From contig JAWNZC010000444.1 of assembly GCA_035771165.1 (NCBI GenBank), positions 325,001-389,000 on the forward strand: a stretch of DNA of 64,000 nt, written 5' to 3'. Every line of letters begins with the position of its first letter. Position 1 is the first letter of the stretch. The stretch comes from Paragorgia papillata. Its lineage: Eukaryota; Cnidaria; Anthozoa; Scleralcyonacea; Coralliidae. Positions 55,326 to 64,000 of this stretch are shown here, piece after piece. The position numbers were made by a program, and so were the translations under genes. The notes below the pieces were generated by a model. That model was not told the origin of the DNA and did no database searches. It saw only the letters and a list, made by a program, of their open reading frames with translations.

Positions 55326-58300
55326 GTTAGTTATTTATTAGTATTTTTTATTCAAAGCAGAGCTTTTTTATCTGTGAGTTGTAATTTGTCATAGTATGTT
55401 TATACTTTATGTAATATATTATAAAAAACATTTTATTTACAGTGTAAATTAAAAAAATTAACTCTTTAATTACCTTTTTATAACATTTATATCAGGACTT
55501 GAAATTTTCAATTTTCAGTAGTATCCAAGTGGGATAGCAGGTTTTTTAATCTTGTTTCCCTCTTTGAAATCTAGTATCTCTTTTCTGAATACTCAATATC
55601 TCAACTTGCAATATCTAAAATTAGCTATAGGTATTACAGTCTGTGACAGTACCTGCCGTTACGTTTTAGATTTTTAAGATTTAATGACTTTATTGCCTAT
55701 AGCAACTGGTGGTCAAACAGAGCAAAATGCCCCAATTGAACATGACTACCATGATGTAAGTGTTGGTTTTGCGGAGGGAGGAAAACCGGAGAACCCGGCG
55801 AAAAACCCTCGAAGCACAGGAGAGATCAACTACAACTCTACTCACATTAGTTTCAAGCTTGACAACGGGGACCCATCCAAGTACTAACCCCGTCTAACCG
55901 GGCTTAACATTTGGTGAGAGGCAACGCGCTAACAGCACACGCCACCCGTGCTTAAGACGTTTTGCTACATTATAAGACGTTACACTACATTGTAAGACGT
56001 TACGTTACATTGTAGGATGTTACGTTACATTGTAAGACGTTACGCTACATTGTATAACCTTACGTTACATTGTAGGACGTTACGTTACATTACCGAAGAC
56101 GTTACGCTACATTCTAAAACGTTACGTTACATTGTGGGATATTAAGCTACATTGTAAGAGGATCATGGCTGTGCGCTATCGAAATTTTCATGGTATCTCT
56201 TCGGGATTGTGAAGTTAAGACTTCTAGTATTTAATCTAGTATCCCGTGAATATCGGTATACCACAAATTTCATGTCCTGCATGTTTTGACAAACCGGGTT
56301 TGCATGTCTGCGGCGCAGGCTAGTTTTTATATAAATCTAATTTATATAATTATTATAATGTATAATTTGTGCCAAACGATCGAATACTACAGTTTAACTT
56401 TAGGCACTTAAATTAGTTTTTATGAATCATTGTATTTTCTATAGGGGAACTTCGACAGCTTTGTAAAAACTAGAGAAGAACTTGAAGAAAATCAAATGAA
56501 ACAGTATAACTGGGAACAGGACCAAATGAAACATATGAAGGTGCACATTTACGTTGTATTACTACGCGAATTTTTTCCCACGTTTATAGTAATCTTCCAA
56601 AATTATTGAAAAATAAGAATTTGGGCAATTTCGATATGTATCGCTGTGAAATGTTAAAGCAAAATTCATACGTTGAAGTATGACAGAAAAATATGACTCG
56701 AAAATCAGCTAATTGATTATTTTGGCAAAAGTCCCTGTTCCCCCAAACAGAATTGGGTTGCTACGCATATGTCTCAAATTACGATAATGGCTAGGTGCAT
56801 TGTTTATATGAGAGCAATTCAAACCTTGTGGGTTACACTCACTTTCAAATAAGGTAATTCAACACACTCAGCCGATTTGTGGAGCCCCCTTTCACCAAAC
56901 CACCCAGGGCGCATCTCTCACCAGGCCTGCATGGTTTGTCTGAACAGACTGAGATCTGGCTGGGGCAATACTAAAGCGTTCCTCAAGAAGATCGGCACTC
57001 ACGACTCGGAATGATTTCCACTGCGGAATGGTCTAGACCGTATAGATCTCGGTGTAGAAAGCATAATTAGGAATCTGAACGATAGAACTATTAATTGACT
57101 TGCATGAGAACACGGACATTCCTGTGTGAATTAGCAATAATTCTCATACGAACAACAGAAGAAAAGGTTTAAAAGCTTCTAAACAAGCTCTAAGAAAAAT
57201 AATAAGTAATTGCTCTGGGGAAAGTTTTCCCACATTTTTTTCTGCACTGATCTTGGCGTACTTCTAAGACCTCGGACGAACTTTTTTATATGCATGAAGA
57301 GACACTAAAATCTTTATTCAAATCCTTTTCTCTTTGTATTCAGTAACTAACGATTCTCTCTCTTGTTTCGTTTAGGATTACATTGCTAGATTTGGTCACG
57401 GTAGTGCTAAACTTGCTCGACAAGCCCAAAGTAAAGAAAAGGTTCTAGCTAAAATGGTAGCCAGTGGCTTAACAGAGAAAGTAAAAAAAGACAAGGTTAG
57501 TGTAACCTGCTAATTAGAAACTATGATTGAAAATTGAGTCACTGCAACAAAAAGGTGGCAACAACAAAAGGGCAACCTTGTTTACTTTCTATCTAAAAGG
57601 GTTTATAAAAACTCAGATTTGGAGCAAAATTCAACATTTTCTATATGCATTTGTAAACTGAATACGTTTTGTCATGTTGTGGTTTTCGCACTTACTGTAC
57701 CGCATATTGAATATGATTTTTCAGCATGCCGCGTCACTAAGAATGCTGGTAATATTAGCGTTAGGATTGAATTTTTTTGTCCATTGGGAAAATATTACAC
57801 TAACACTTCTTTCTAAATTTTAAGAAAACATTGCACTTCATTTTCTAGGTTGTAGCGTTCAGTTTTCCGAGTTGTGAAAAACTTCACCCTCCTGTTATCC
57901 AGGTGCAGCATGTCTCGTTTAAATATAACCCAGATAAGGTAAGTTTTGAACGAAGAGACTCACTTTGACGAGATTACAATAGACGTATTTAAACGTTTAA
58001 TCTGCAGGTTGAAAAAAGAGACTTAACCTTTCCCTTCGGGTGTGGGTAGCGGAGAAAACGACTCTGTGAATGTTAAGGGTATGCACCCAGAGTATTTAAA
58101 AAAAAGTTGAAAGAAGTAGTCATATAGCAATTCATACAGCATGGTTAGTGCATGGGTTCTGCTTTTCCCGGAGAGAGCACTTCTAATTATATATTTTTGT
58201 CAAATGACAACTCTTTTTTTGTGTTTTTATATAATTATTGTCATATAAGTTGATTTTTATAATTATATTATCAAATATCTATTTATTTCAATAATCACAT

Positions 58301-61300
58301 TTAAACTCAAACTATAGTTGCGCAAAATATTGGGGGGGGGGGGAGGGAACCTTGTGGCACATATAATTTCTACGCCTTTGGGGGGGGGGGGTGTAGCAAA
58401 ATTCGAGAAAGAAGAATAGTCAGTCAGTCAAGTCGTATAAGATATAGAATCTATATTATAGATCTATTAACTAATAAAGAATATTGTAAACTGAACTTTC
58501 AAAATTATTTGGTAAGGCCAAAACAAAGAGCTATATATTCTGAAGTGAGAACCCAATTTTACAATTTCTTTTTGTAGCCTTATTTATATACAGACTTGGA
58601 TTTTGGTATCGACTTAGACACAAGGTTAGCTTTAGTTGGCCCGAACGGAGCGGGTAAAAGCACGTTGCTTAAACTATTGGATGGAAATCTTACACCAAGC
58701 GATGGTTTAATAAGAAGACATAACCATCTAAAGATAGGACGGTATCATCAGGTAATGTATGATTAGAAGTCTTTATATGACAGGAACCTACATAAAACGT
58801 TTGAAAATCTGTCGCAGCTGTACTCGAGCTTTTGTGCTGTTTTGCTTGTCAATATCGTGCCAGATCATATTTGTCTAGGGTTGGACTCGCGTCTTACCAC
58901 GTTGTGACGTAATCTGTCCATCTATAACTGAACAGACAATGGCAAAATGGAATCTATTTGTTAAATATTGTTCTCCCTGTTCGTGTGCGCCCTACACGAG
59001 GTATATGAAATCACCCCTAATTCATCAACTACGTTTGACATATAGTGATAACTTTGAGATATGTAAATATGTGTGCGAACGATTGTGAGCACCAAAACTC
59101 AGAATATTATATATCACCGTTTTTCTTTCATGCATGTACAGCATTTGCAAGATATGCTTGATTTGGAAATGTCAGCTGTGGGTTGGATGATGCAGTGCTT
59201 TCCCGAAATTAAAGAAATTGATGATATGAGGAAGTCTATCGGCAGATATGGCCTAACGGGAAAACAGCAGGCAAGTTAGAATGTTCATTCAACAATTATT
59301 TTGGTGGTTGTCATTGACACGTTAGGCGTCTTTCATAAATACCACAGTCGCCAACATATTTATCAGGCGAAAAAATGTAGCCTAAGTCAAGCACTAATCA
59401 GGGCCTTAAAGCCTGGCCAAACGCTTTCAACATCGCATTCAACATCATTCAACATTGTTGAACGATGTTGAATAATGTTGAAAGCACGAGTGGCCAAATG
59501 AATTCAACATCGTTCAACATTCATGAATGACAATTAATTGAACGCGGGCTACCACAAAAGCTGGAATCGACAATATCCCGCATGGCGCATGTCTCTGTTC
59601 AACAAAGTTGAATGAAATGTGGCCAAATGCGTTCAACACCTTTCAACATTTTGAGAATAGAAATGTTGAACGCGTGTTGAACGAAAATTTGAACATGTTC
59701 AAATTTCGTTCAACACCATTCAACTTCATTCAACAGGGGTGGCCAAACGCTTTCAACATGTTGAATTCAACATTGTTGAACGATGTCAGTGAATGAAATG
59801 TTGAAAGCGTTTGGCCAGGCCTTTAGTTGTATGCATTTTCCACAAATGATTTTGGCTTGGTCTTATCAGGGATTAGCTTACAACCTCACACCAGGGCTGC
59901 TCACACGCACACTTTTCCAATACCGTAGACGTTCGACCATAACCCCCTTCCCCAAATACCCCCCTCCGAAAAAAAGGGCTCCCCTCATATCCCTTCTCCT
60001 TCCCTGGTCTGCTGTTAGCGCACTGCCTCTCACCAAAAGTTAAGCCTGGTTAGACCGCGTTAGTACTTGGATGGGTGATCGCTTGGGAATGACCCCGTTG
60101 TCGAACTGGGAACTCATGCATGAGTAGAGTTGTAGTTGATCTCTCCTGTGCTTCGAGGGTTTTTCGCCGGGTTGTCCGGTTTTCCTCCCTCCGTAAAATC
60201 AATAACTAACACCTTAGATGTGATCCGTGGTCTGAACTGTGTCGTATGGTGGCTGCCACGTTGATCTGCGTCCTTCACAATTCAGCCGCTGACTGCAAGT
60301 AAGGATGATTCGCCCCCAGTCCTTTATAATAAGCCCACCCGGAAATATATATTGGAGGTTTACTGTGTATGTGCAAATCCATTCAAATCAGTTTGAGTGA
60401 TATTTTTAATTTTCATTCGTGTATGCACTAAGAATTCAAAGGTTTCGCGACAGTGTATATTAAGTATACTTGACTCGCTATTATTGACTCACTATATGGT
60501 TATTTCCACTAGATGTGCCCGATGTTGAATCTATCCGATGGTCAACGTTGTCGTGTAGTGTTTGCTTGGTTAGCTTTTCAAGGTCCTCATCTTCTTCTTC
60601 TTGACGAACCTACCAATCATTTGGATATTGAAACGATCGACGCTTTAGCTGATGCATTAAATGATTTCGATGGTGGAATGTTATTGGTTAGCCACGACTT
60701 CAGATTAATAAGTCAGGTATTAAGTCTTAGCTGAGATGCATGCATGGCAGAAACTCACTTGAATCAGAGGTGGAAAATGTTTTTGTATACAGTAACCTTC
60801 CTCAGGATAGGATTTCAAGTTTGTGCAATCTTTTTTAAAATACCACACAAATTTTGGCTTTCGCGACATTTATAAATAACGTGATTTCTATTTTGGCTTT
60901 CCAGCTTGGGTAAGCTTTGCCATCTACTGCTTTTGAGTACTGACTGCTCCTGACTGCCAGTCTGCTATTAATTACTGCTAGCTACTCCCGACTGGTGCGT
61001 AGAGGCGGACTTTAGGTATCTCCGTCATTTATCTAATATTTATCAAACATTAATCGAATATTGACTTGCAACAAAACTCTGGATAACCAACAAATCTACG
61101 TATTTTTGTAACCAACAAAAACACCAGTTCCTTCTCAACATTCTTTTTGATCAATTATAATTTTCTAAATCTTTAAACTGTTTTATATGGTGGTAAACGT
61201 GTTTTTACTTTGAACCTTCTTTACTATATAGTAAACATTCACGGGTGATGCCCGCATACCCTCAGCTTTTTGCTAAAGATGACATAAAAACGATTTGGCT

Positions 61301-62885
61301 GTCATCAGTGTTGTCAATAGGCCATTTGCACGATGATTTGAGATGGCGTTGGGTGACTACAACTACCAGAATGCTTTGCCAGTATTCTAGAGTTTCGGCT
61401 AAAAGGGATGACTCAAAAGGACCCGTCCAGAACCTTTCGTGGTTTTTCCAAAATATGTCGTCAAATAGGTTTTTCCAAAAATATAGGGAGTAAACCAGAT
61501 TTCTGATTAGGGTTTTTGTTGTGGCTAGGTTATCCAGACGATTGCTAAAATCCTGAGACTCACTGAAACGACAAATTTGGAGAGAAAAAATTTGACAACA
61601 TATTTTGGAAAAGCCGCGAAAGGACTGGACGGGTCCCTTGAGTCATCCCTTTTAGCCGAAACCCTAGAATACTGGCAAAGCATTCTGGTAGTTGTAGTCA
61701 CCCAACGCCATCTCGCATCATCGTGCAAATGGCCTATTAGAACACGACTTTCAGGATCCTGCTGCGCTGTTCTGTAAATCTATAAGGTTTTCTTGTCTGT
61801 GGCGACATTCTCTTGTTATACGTAAATGTCAAGATTCAAATGCAAATGTCAAGATTCAAATGCAAATGTTAATTTATAGTCAAAAATATTACTGAAAGGC
61901 TTATTAACGAGTGTGAGGTCTGTAGGGGAAAGTATTTGCCTGTTGTTTTCGGAGCGAGGTTCGTGCGTAAATATACAGCAAGCAAATACTTTCCAGTACA
62001 GACCATTTTTGTATAGCTTTTGGTTCGTTTTCTTATTCGTTCTTAATTCATCGTTCAAGCATTCATTTCCCGTGCATTCAAATAAGTATAGTTCTTATAG
62101 AAAGAAACACTAATGTTCCAGGACGTATATTTTTGTTCAAAATTCTCCAACGAGAATGTCTAAAGCCCTAATCAAACGAGAACGCAAGTCATCGCAAATT
62201 GGCAGTCAGAATTTCTGTGGCGGTCGTTTGAACACCCAAATTAACAAAATAAAGGTTTCATGAGTGTTTTAAACAAGTTTTAACTTTGTCACGGTACATG
62301 ATATTTTCGGGAAACTATTCAGAGCGGCTGGCTGAGATAGCGTGACTGCCAACTTGCGATGACTTGCGTTCTCGTTTGATTAGGGCTTAAAGCTGAATAG
62401 TTTCCCGAAAATATCATGTACCGTCGTGACAAAGTTAAAACTTGTTTAAAACACTCATGAAACCTTTATTTTGGTAATTTGGGTGTTCAAACGACCGCCA
62501 CAGAAATTCCGACTGCCAACTTGCGATGACTTGCGTTCTCGTTTGATTAGGGCTTAATGCTGTTTTATTGTTATTCAATTTAATTTTCCCGCCAAAACTT
62601 GCAAGTCTTTAAAGTAGGCGTAATTGCCTTTCCTGCATGCACCAGAGTGCGAGGAGAGCATTACCGCTTTTTTCGGACCTCTCAGCAACCAATCAACGTG
62701 CGCCATTTGGTGTAATTAAAGACCTGAAAACAAGTTTAGTCATATAATGTTTTACTATACTCTCTTCACAGGTTGCCAAAGAGATTTGGGTGTGTGAGAA
62801 TCAGATGGTTAAGAAATGGGATGGCGATATTCTTTCCTACAAACGTGCTCTTAAAAAGAAAGTGGCGAAATACACAATGGAATGA
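51061..62885 (+). CDS. ABCF2: ATP-binding cassette sub-family F member 2, complete, 11 coding exons
   Basis: Soluble twin-ATPase ABC-F protein without membrane segments, of the Arb1/ABCF2 type linked to ribosome biogenesis and recycling. Exons: 51061-51382, 52436-52634, 54310-54564, 55223-55325, 56445-56540, 57376-57495, 57849-57938, 58578-58751, 59142-59270, 60513-60716, 62772-62885; 1806 nt, 601 residues, against about 620 in human. I place the start at the ATG of [14 protein letters not shown], matching the family's MPSD..AKKKAAKKK start. An in-frame ATG at 50968 would add 31 residues. The basic, low-complexity N-terminus is followed by two nucleotide-binding domains and a linker. All junctions keep frame. 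The introns are crowded with MITEs and SINEs, yet the coding sequence is intact, so the gene looks functional. Confidence 0.97.
51608..51716. repeat. 109-bp perfect inverted repeat in ABCF2 intron 1
   Basis: Arms of about 54 bp start GAATACCTCACTTTAATATT, with one unpaired base at the centre of GGTGCATTTAATGCACC. No mismatch visible, so it is a recent MITE or kept by gene conversion. Confidence 0.85.
52900..53050. repeat. Hairpin plus conserved ACTGCCTA..GCAG tail
   Basis: AAAATCATTAAATGAAAATA folds on TATTTCATGATTTT, followed by GACACTGCCTATGCAGTACT and ACACTTTTTAC. The same tail is at about 14890 and 25120. Confidence 0.6.
53264..54152. mobile_element. hAT-like element with 8-bp target duplication, copy 1
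   Basis: Ends (C)AGGGCATGAGAT and ATCTCATGCCCTG. CCCTTCCC flanks both sides (53256-53263 and 54153-54160). Sub-terminal repeats of GGTATCC/GGATACC are numerous. The middle holds a short CGCGCCATTTACTCGCGACT tandem block (53695-53790) and a small AATCTCGTTCCC-ended insertion (53877-53940). ABCF2 intron 2. Confidence 0.85.
55752..55950 (-). mobile_element. 5S-rRNA-derived SINE, copy 3
   Basis: The minus strand has GTTAAGCCCGGTTAGACGGG, TTAGTACTTGGATGGGTCCC and the body ACTAATGTGAGTAGAGTTGT. The box C region is shortened. Explains the open frame at 55684-55887. Confidence 0.85.
55953..56165 (+). repeat. 20-bp satellite array, locus 3
   Basis: About ten units near ATTGTAAGACGTTACGCTAC, starting right at the 5' end of the neighbouring SINE. 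Sense to ABCF2. Confidence 0.9.
56445..62885 (+). CDS. ABCF2: ABCF2 exons 5-11: inter-domain linker, second nucleotide-binding domain and stop
   Basis: Exons 5-6 encode the ABC-F linker ([36 protein letters not shown]). Exon 8 gives Walker [15 protein letters not shown]; exon 10 gives signature LSDGQRCRV, the family's usual D-for-G variant, Walker [16 protein letters not shown] and [10 protein letters not shown]. The stop is at 62883-62885. Intron 9 begins with gcaagt after CAG at 59270, a GC donor, and ends in ag at 60512. Confidence 0.96.
58330..58392 (+). repeat. Two poly-G runs
   Basis: Runs of about 13 and 14 G near 58331 and 58379 in ABCF2 intron 7. Possible G-quadruplex sites; run length is unreliable in assemblies. 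Confidence 0.8.
59402..59823. mobile_element. TIR element built from TTCAAC/GTTGAA motifs
   Basis: Ends GCCTGGCCAAACGCTTTCAAC and GTTGAAAGCGTTTGGCCAGGC. The interior carries some 25 TTCAACA or TGTTGAA motifs in both orientations, and GGCCAAA(T/C)G recurs internally. ABCF2 intron 9. Confidence 0.85.
60013..60300 (+). mobile_element. 5S-rRNA-derived SINE, copy 4 (most complete)
   Basis: GTTAAGCCTGGTTAGACCGC, TTAGTACTTGGATGGGTGAT and CGCTTGGGAA closely follow the 5S rRNA internal promoter. The body includes TTCGCCGGGTTGTCCGGTTT and GATCCGTGGTCTGAACTG. ABCF2 intron 9. Confidence 0.88.
61312..61736. mobile_element. TIR element, AATAGGCCATTTGCACGATG ends
   Basis: Long arms include TGACTACAACTACCAGAATG, TAAAAGGGATGACTC and GACGGGTCC and their complements. 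A shorter relative lies at 13195-13322. ABCF2 intron 10. Confidence 0.82.
61890..62750. mobile_element. Larger dispersed repeat, copy B, interrupted by a MITE
   Basis: Inverted copy of 45160-45725. The match runs 61890-62160 and resumes at 62555-62750; the gap is the 391-bp element described separately. Confidence 0.8.
62164..62554. mobile_element. PIF/Harbinger-like MITE with TAA target duplication
   Basis: Ends AGCCCTAATCAAACGAGAAC and GTTCTCGTTTGATTAGGGCT, flanked by TAA on both sides (62161-62163 and 62555-62557). Arms are about 165 bp. The roughly 70-bp loop holds a third copy of the end (CTTGCGATGACTTGCGTTCT). The paralogous empty site near 45340 has a single TTAA. ABCF2 intron 10. Confidence 0.85.
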
Positions 62886-63079
62886 ATTGAATCACAATTG
62901 CATGCATACGTTGGGTTTCTAAAATATTACCTTGGTCGTTTCAACTGGCATTGACGGCATCAATAACCTGGACAAACTAGTTTTCTTCGTCAGGATACTT
63001 CATGTAAAAACCTAGCCCGGCGCATCTTGGCAGACAGTTTAATGTACTAAAGATATAAATAATGCTATATGAATTGTAC

Positions 63080-63085
63080 AATAAA
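63080..63085 (+). terminator. Probable ABCF2 polyadenylation signal
   Basis: AATAAA on the plus strand 195 bases past the ABCF2 stop, followed by a T-rich stretch. It is the first canonical signal after the stop codon. Confidence 0.55.
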
Positions 63086-63824
63086 AATTGACCGATACTT
63101 TTTTTGTTGACTCGGGCGCGATGTGAACTCTTACTTTCGGGATATCAATCTTTGTAGTCTACCAGTCGTTTAGACTCTCAAAATCCATACCTCTCTCTAA
63201 TTACTCCTTCTCTACCTCTTTCCTCCCCTTCCCTCCCGTTTTCCGTCAGAGAGAGACTGACTGTAGCATGTCTACCAGTCGCTGGGAACGGGGTTCTTGT
63301 TTTATTCATCAGTTAAAATTTTTAATAAAGTTTCTGTTGTCTTCGACAGTGTGAGAAATTTTCTCTTCGTGTTTCACTCACTGAAGATGATTTTGAAAAC
63401 TAAATACTGTACATTCTCACATCAGTAAGCGTTAAGTTGTCGCAAGAACTGATCTCTTGCACTATATATACAATCGTATGGTTTGGGTGTTTTTGTTTTC
63501 TTTTTTGTATTTGGTATTATTTCAAACGAGTGAATTTTCAGAGTATTAAAATTGCACGAATTACCGAACATGCCGAGGGTAAGTGCAAATTTGTCTCTTT
63601 GAAAATTCGCGAGTTTAACGATGTTTACGAACCAAACGGGAGGGATGCCTGAAATAACTGAAACGGCCATGCCGTGTTTTGGTAGCTGCAACCCTCCCAG
63701 CTTCCCGATATGTACATATGTGACCGCATCATTGTCTTAGCAAAGTGTTCAATGTTCTAGCCAATCAGACAGTGGTATTATTGCACTCTTCTTAACCAAT
63801 TACATAGCAACTGACACGCGTGCG

Positions 63825-63885
63825 CTACTTTTCTTCCTCTCTCTCAGCGAAGAAATAAGGAAAAGAAGGCTCTGCTCGCAGGGTA
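63825..63885 (+). repeat. Single end of the GCAGAGCC TIR family
   Basis: CTCTCAGCGAAGAAATAAGG then AAAAGAAGGCTCTGCTCGCA matches the arm at 20930-21030. The other end was not found in the window, so it is truncated or runs past the edge. Confidence 0.75.
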
Positions 63886-64000
63886 CCTTAAACTATTGGT
63901 GGTTTGCAATCAATCCTTTGAGATTTAGGAGACAAAGATACGGCGGTCATGTTGGAGGAAAACATACCCCAAATACAATAGCTGCTAATCATGAGATTCT

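Larger units (their letters stand above)
55494..56274. mobile_element. hAT-like element, copy 2, containing a SINE and satellite
   Basis: Ends CAGGACTTGAAATTTTCAAT and CACAAATTTCATGTCCTG match the sub-terminal pattern of 53264-54152 (AGTAGTATCCAAGTGGGATA, CGGTATACC). A minus-strand 5S SINE and a 20-bp satellite array lie inside. ABCF2 intron 4. Confidence 0.75.
62886..64000. other. ABCF2 3' flank
   Basis: Apart from the poly(A) signal and the TIR end at 63825 I see no conserved gene. An open frame at 63437-63652 and its antisense have no recognisable motif and I do not call them. Confidence 0.5.

Noticed and set aside
63437..63652. Small protein frame past ABCF2 (71 aa) and its antisense (89 aa)
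   Set aside because: No recognisable motif, both strands open over the same bases, and no splice or poly(A) evidence.

Overview
The window is eukaryotic: intron-rich, AT-rich and packed with repeats. By hand splicing it holds three protein-coding genes. A motile-cilium gene (CFAP221), a filopodial-type myosin motor, 5S-rRNA-derived and tRNA-derived SINEs, many palindromic MITEs and a Penelope-type hammerhead ribozyme point to an early-branching metazoan. A sponge is my best guess and a cnidarian is possible; no rRNA or mitochondrial marker is present to settle it.

Layout. (1) 1344-12657, minus strand: the first ten coding exons (353 residues) of an unconventional myosin, closest in my reading to class X. 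They carry the P-loop and switch I; the gene runs off the left edge. One exon is only 14 nt. (2) 12658-17756: intergenic DNA made mostly of nested inverted-repeat elements, a hAT-like MITE and a hammerhead ribozyme. (3) 17757-50055, minus strand: complete CFAP221/PCDP1, 25 coding exons, 867 residues, every exon junction in phase. Its introns hold most of the mobile DNA, including a 1.4-kb GGT/AGT minisatellite and a Mutator-like element that appears to carry a captured coding exon. (4) 50056-51060: divergent intergenic region with a decayed LINE fragment. (5) 51061-62885, plus strand: complete ABCF2, 11 coding exons, 601 residues, including one GC-AG intron. (6) 62886-64000: 3' flank with a poly(A) signal and a partial MITE.

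The three genes do not form a pathway. CFAP221 serves the central-pair apparatus of motile cilia, ABCF2 is a soluble ABC-F ATPase linked to ribosome work, and the myosin is an actin motor. CFAP221 and ABCF2 are head to head with about 1.0 kb between start codons.

Most other long open frames are shadows of simple repeats or of mobile-element remnants and are not listed as genes. The most interesting signals are the 14-nt myosin exon, the hammerhead ribozyme, a TIR element with a 9-bp target duplication and an internal cysteine-rich coding exon, one 20-bp satellite family present in introns of all three genes, a SINE family with two different tRNA-like heads, and several insertions whose target-site duplications can be read directly.
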